Source of the DNA: Ardenticatenales bacterium
GTDB taxonomy: Bacteria > Chloroflexota > Anaerolineae > Ardenticatenales > Ardenticatenaceae
Length of the DNA: 11,029 bases
Direction: 5' to 3'
NCBI GenBank assembly: GCA_013812995.1
Contig: JACCSL010000080.1
Span: 1 to 11,029, forward strand
The translations under genes were made by a program, and so were the position numbers. The notes under the pieces were generated by a model that saw only the letters and a program-made list of their open reading frames with translations, ran no database searches and was not told where the DNA came from. Within the stretch, counting starts at the first letter, position 1; each line of letters opens with the position of its first letter. This document shows positions 8,328 to 11,029 of this stretch, in pieces.

Positions 8328-8357
8328 TTGACCGTATCAGTGGGGTAGACGTATCAT
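8328..8357 (+). promoter_or_regulatory. Promoter of the RsbQ-kinase operon with CGTATCA direct repeats
   Basis: TTGACC (8328-8333) and TATCAT (8352-8357) are each 5/6 matches to the housekeeping consensus with an 18-nt spacer, about 31 nt upstream of the ATG at 8389. The heptamer CGTATCA occurs twice, 17 bp apart (8333-8339 and 8350-8356). One copy follows the -35 and the other overlaps the -10, so a repressor or response regulator could bind there. Confidence 0.5.
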
Positions 8358-8388
8358 CCTTCCACCATTCACTTTGGAGAGGAACTTT

Positions 8389-9219
8389 ATGGCTCAAGAT
8401 ATTCTCGTCCGCAACAACGTGAAGGTGATTGGGCAGGGCGTGCAGCCCATGATGTTTGCCCACGGGTTTGGGTGTGACCAGAATATGTGGCGGTTCGTGA
8501 CCCCCGCCTTTGAGGAGGATTACCAGCTGATTCTCTTCGACTATGTCGGCTCCGGGAATTCAGATCTCCGCGCGTACAACACGGAACGATACAGTACTCT
8601 CAAGGGCTATGCCCAGGATGTGCTCGACATCTGCGATGCCCTGGACCTGATGGATGTGATCTTCGTCGGCCACTCGGTGAGTAGCATGATTGGTCTATTG
8701 GCGTCCATCCAGGAGCCCGAGCGCTTCGAGCGGCTCATCCTGATTGGCCCCTCGCCCCGTTATCTCAATGATGCTCCGGACTACGTGGGCGGCTTCGAGC
8801 GCGCTGACATCGAGGGGCTGCTCGATATGATGGAGCGAAACTACATCGGGTGGGCCAATTTTCTCGCACCTGTCATCATGAAGAACCCGGCGCAGGGCGC
8901 GCTCGCCCATGAGCTTACGGAAAGTTTTTGCTCCACCGATCCCAAAATCGCCCGCCTGTTCGCCGAGGTCACCTTTTTCTCGGACAACCGGACGGACCTG
9001 CCAGAGGTCACCCTCCCTTCCCTCATCATGCAGTGTTCCGAGGACGCCCTCGCCCCGCTGGAGGTAGGGACTTACCTCCAGCACCACCTTCCGAACAGCG
9101 CCTTGAGAGTCTTGCAGGCCACCGGCCATTGTCCCCACATGAGCCATCCGGAGGAGACAATCCGGGTCATCAAGGAGTACCTGAGCCGCGAGGGAAGCCC
9201 CCATCCCGCAACCGAGTAA
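8389..9219 (+). CDS. rsbQ: RsbQ-type alpha/beta hydrolase
   Basis: This 276-aa soluble alpha/beta hydrolase closely resembles Bacillus subtilis RsbQ along its whole length, for example FEEDYQLILFDYVGSGNSDLR, YAQDVLDICDALDL, ERNYIGWANF, FCSTDP and GHCPHMSHPEETI. The catalytic triad is nucleophile Ser96 in GHSVS, Asp219 in SEDALAP and His247, the same numbering as RsbQ. Oxyanion-region HGFGCDQ is at 25-31. RsbQ is required for its PAS-phosphatase partner RsbP to act in energy stress, probably by making or delivering a small hydrophobic ligand. The plant receptors KAI2 and D14 belong to the same family. The start at 8389 is preferred over TTG 8374 because GGAGAGG lies 6 nt upstream and the N-terminus then matches RsbQ. 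It is first gene of an operon; the kinase starts 9 nt after its stop. The family call is firm; the actual ligand is unknown. Confidence 0.95.
   Translation: MAQDILVRNNVKVIGQGVQPMMFAHGFGCDQNMWRFVTPAFEEDYQLILFDYVGSGNSDLRAYNTERYSTLKGYAQDVLDICDALDLMDVIFVGHSVSSMIGLLASIQEPERFERLILIGPSPRYLNDAPDYVGGFERADIEGLLDMMERNYIGWANFLAPVIMKNPAQGALAHELTESFCSTDPKIARLFAEVTFFSDNRTDLPEVTLPSLIMQCSEDALAPLEVGTYLQHHLPNSALRVLQATGHCPHMSHPEETIRVIKEYLSREGSPHPATE
9057..9082 (+). repeat. 10-bp inverted repeat within rsbQ
   Basis: GCTGGAGGTA (9057-9066) and its exact complement TACCTCCAGC (9073-9082) are separated by a 6-nt loop. The repeat lies inside the rsbQ coding region, just after the codon for catalytic Asp219. A stable mRNA hairpin is expected; whether it does anything is unknown. 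Confidence 0.5.
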
Positions 9220-9228
9220 CACCTGTGC

Positions 9229-10770
9229 ATGGATAGCCTGCTAGACAACGCACCCTGTGGTTTCTTGTCCTTCACCGACACCGGCACGATTGTGGGGATC
9301 AATGCCACGCTGCTGGAGCTGCTTGGGTATTCGCCGGGGGAGCTAGAGGGGGGCCACATCGAATCGATTCTCTCGATGGCCGGGCGCATCTTCTATCAAA
9401 CCCATTTCTTCCCCCTGTTGAAGCTGCATACCAGAGTGGAGGAAGTGTACCTGCTGCTTCGCTCCAGGGGTGGAGAGAATGTGCCTGTCCTCGCCAACGC
9501 CCTGCGCCGGGAACGGGACGGAGCCATCGTCAATGATTGCGTCTTCGTCACGATGCGCCAGCGCGCCCGCTACGAGGATGAGATTCTCCAGGCTAAGCAG
9601 GCGGCTGAAGAGGCGAACCGACTGAAGGACGAGTTCCTGGCGACGATCTCGCACGAGTTGCGAACGCCCCTGACCGCCATTTTGGGCTGGCTACACATCC
9701 TGCGCACCCGCAACCCCACGCCCGAGAAAATCGCCCGCGCCCTTGCCATCATCGAACAGAACGCGCAGCTTCAAGCGCAGCTCATCGAGGATCTGCTCGA
9801 TGTGTCGCGCATTATCTCGGGCAAGATGCGGCTCGATGTGCAGCCCATCGACCCCCTGATATTCATCGAGGCCGCCATTGAGTCCGTCCGTCCCGCCGCC
9901 GAGGCCAAATCTATTCGACTCCAGCCTGTGCTCGATACGGGCGTCGGGTTTATTTCCGGGGATGCCGCCCGCCTTCAGCAGGTCGTATGGAATCTCGTGT
10001 CGAACGCGATCAAGTTCACCCCAAAGGGCGGGCGCGTCCAGGTTCGACTGGAGCGCATCAACTCCCACATCGAAATTGTAGTGAGTGACACCGGCATCGG
10101 CATTCGCCCCGACTTCCTTCCCCATGTCTTCGAACGCTTCCGGCAGGAAGATCAAACCATTCAACGGCGGCATACCGGGCTGGGGCTGGGGCTCTCCATC
10201 GTGCGACACCTCGTAGAACTCCACGGCGGAGAAGTCAATGTTTACAGCCCCGGTGAAGGAGAGGGAACGACGTTTACGGTGGTGGTTCCCTTGATGATTA
10301 TTCATTCGACCCTTGACCTTGCCCAACGGACCCACCTACGGCTCAGCACGCTCAACCAGCCCCCCCAGATCATACAAAAATTGAAGGGAATCCTCGTGCT
10401 TGTTCTGGATGATGAGGCTCACGTCCGCGAGATGTTGGCGACGCTGCTGGGCTACTACGGGGCAGAGGTCATCGTGGCGGCCTCGGCGGAGGAAGCCATC
10501 GAGATGTTAGGACATCATCGACTGGACGTGCTCATCAGTGACATCGGCATGGCGGGCGAGGATGGATATGCATTCATGCAACGGGTCAGGCAGTTGCCCG
10601 TGGCGCGCGGGGGGCGAACGCCCGCCATTGCCCTCTCTGCGTATGCAAGAGTCGAGGATCGCCTCGCTGCCCTGCACGCGGGCTATCAGATGTATATCAC
10701 CAAGCCCGTGGAAGCGGCGGAGCTGATTGCCGTCGTTGCAAGTCTCGTGCAGCGGGCGTCGCCGGAGTAA
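9229..10770 (+). CDS. Soluble hybrid histidine kinase with RsbP-like PAS (PAS-HisKA-HATPase-REC)
   Basis: This 513-aa protein has no membrane segment, so it is a cytoplasmic sensor. The N-terminal PAS (about 1-110) starts DNAPCGFLSFTDTGTIVGIN and contains FYQTHFFPLLKLHTRVEEVYLLLRSRGGENVPVL. This looks like the PAS of RsbP, the known partner of RsbQ. A coiled coil leads to HisKA with ISHELRTPLTA (His142). HATPase follows with N-box NLVSNAIKFT (N259), G1 DTGIGI and G2 GLGLGLSIV. The receiver starts at ~386 (LVLDDE) with phospho-Asp438 (LISDIG) and K492. It lacks the PP2C domain of RsbP and any DNA-binding output, so the phosphate must pass to another protein. The gene starts 9 nt after rsbQ without a clear Shine-Dalgarno, which suggests coupled translation. 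The start residue agrees with that of RsbP. Confidence 0.93.
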   Translation: MDSLLDNAPCGFLSFTDTGTIVGINATLLELLGYSPGELEGGHIESILSMAGRIFYQTHFFPLLKLHTRVEEVYLLLRSRGGENVPVLANALRRERDGAIVNDCVFVTMRQRARYEDEILQAKQAAEEANRLKDEFLATISHELRTPLTAILGWLHILRTRNPTPEKIARALAIIEQNAQLQAQLIEDLLDVSRIISGKMRLDVQPIDPLIFIEAAIESVRPAAEAKSIRLQPVLDTGVGFISGDAARLQQVVWNLVSNAIKFTPKGGRVQVRLERINSHIEIVVSDTGIGIRPDFLPHVFERFRQEDQTIQRRHTGLGLGLSIVRHLVELHGGEVNVYSPGEGEGTTFTVVVPLMIIHSTLDLAQRTHLRLSTLNQPPQIIQKLKGILVLVLDDEAHVREMLATLLGYYGAEVIVAASAEEAIEMLGHHRLDVLISDIGMAGEDGYAFMQRVRQLPVARGGRTPAIALSAYARVEDRLAALHAGYQMYITKPVEAAELIAVVASLVQRASPE

Positions 10771-10808
10771 AACTCGTCTATCCACATCTATCAGCGATTG
10801 GAGCATAA

Positions 10809-11029
10809 ATGGTCAAGGAACTTTATACAGAGCAGTGGGGCGAGGGGGAGTCGGTGGTCCTCCTGCACGGAATCCTGGAGGCTTTTCCTGGCCGGGTCTG
10901 GCAGGCACAGCGCGACATCAACGCTTATCATTTCATTGCCCCGCATCGCCGCAACTACGGGGAGAGCCCCGTCATGGGGCGCAAATCGTTTGAGGTGGAT
11001 GTGCAGGATACTATCATGTTGCTCAGGGA
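10809..11029 (+). CDS. Second alpha/beta hydrolase, N-terminal part (runs off window)
   Basis: An open frame from ATG 10809 runs to the window edge (73 full codons, no stop). GGAG lies 5 nt upstream (10800-10803). The protein begins MVKELYTEQWGEGESVVLLHG, the first beta strands and HG oxyanion element of alpha/beta hydrolases, and continues with FIAPHRRNYGESP, the usual DxRGxGxSxP position (here HRRNYGESP). The nucleophile elbow and the rest of the triad lie beyond the window. It starts 38 nt after the PAS kinase stop in the same direction, so it probably belongs to the same operon, giving hydrolase-kinase-hydrolase. It is not an RsbQ duplicate: the N-terminus differs clearly. The substrate is unknown. 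Confidence 0.82.
   Translation, partial: MVKELYTEQWGEGESVVLLHGILEAFPGRVWQAQRDINAYHFIAPHRRNYGESPVMGRKSFEVDVQDTIMLLR

Noticed and set aside
8374..8388. TTG start five codons upstream of the rsbQ ATG
   Set aside because: The TTG overlaps the Shine-Dalgarno GGAGAGG itself; ATG 8389 gives the same N-terminus and catalytic numbering as RsbQ.
8218..8463. N-terminal extension of the hybrid kinase to 8463
   Set aside because: The extra 82 residues are Arg/His-rich, lack a ribosome site, cross the rsbQ promoter and start region, and the ATG at 8217 has GGAGG 9 nt upstream followed at once by a membrane helix.
9691..10335. 214-aa minus-strand open frame opposite the PAS kinase
   Set aside because: Antisense shadow of HisKA/HATPase coding sequence; no domain or ribosome site recognised.

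Overview
The window is GC-rich bacterial DNA, densely packed, with Shine-Dalgarno starts and frequent stop/start overlaps. A split YbhF-like exporter, 7TM and PAS hybrid kinases, a REC-(degenerate DHp)-LuxR regulator and a CHRD lipoprotein would fit Chloroflexota or another soil or mat bacterium with heavy two-component signalling. This lineage is only an inference. No rRNA, tRNA, CRISPR array, transposase or phage gene is visible.

Layout. (1) 1-2405, plus strand: the 3' end of a HlyD/YbhG-type membrane fusion protein, then two separate ABC ATPases that correspond to the two halves of the fused E. coli YbhF. The genes are nearly contiguous. The ABC-2 permeases expected next are absent: the second ATPase gene ends 18 nt from the stop of a convergent gene. 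(2) 2424-3221, minus strand: a two-TM protein with a GRDP-like WHxH segment and a Gly/Cys-rich tail. (3) 3328-4525, minus strand: a CHRD-domain lipoprotein followed by a small membrane-protein gene that looks broken by a single-base frameshift. (4) 4635-8217, minus strand: a multi-TM hybrid histidine kinase and an overlapping LuxR-type response regulator. (5) 8218-8388: a divergent control region. (6) 8389-11029, plus strand: an RsbQ-type alpha/beta hydrolase, a PAS-HisKA-HATPase-REC hybrid kinase, and the 5' end of a second alpha/beta hydrolase.

How the genes may work together. The most interesting part is 5608-11029. In Bacillus subtilis the hydrolase RsbQ is the obligate partner of RsbP, a PAS-PP2C phosphatase that feeds the sigma-B stress pathway. 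Here an RsbQ with the same catalytic numbering (S96/D219/H247) sits 9 nt upstream of a gene whose PAS domain looks like the RsbP PAS, but the output is a histidine kinase plus receiver. The hydrolase-PAS sensor therefore appears to be wired into a phosphorelay. The divergently transcribed kinase/LuxR-regulator pair is a natural candidate for the rest of the circuit. The regulator has a HisKA_3-like segment in which the phospho-histidine position is Asp.

The best hunting targets are that rewired module, the asymmetric ATP sites and missing permease of the exporter, the frameshifted membrane gene with a perfect 12-bp inverted repeat inside it, and the Cys-every-third-residue tail of the GRDP-like protein. 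There is no gene-free stretch longer than 300 bases; the longest is the 171-bp divergent region.
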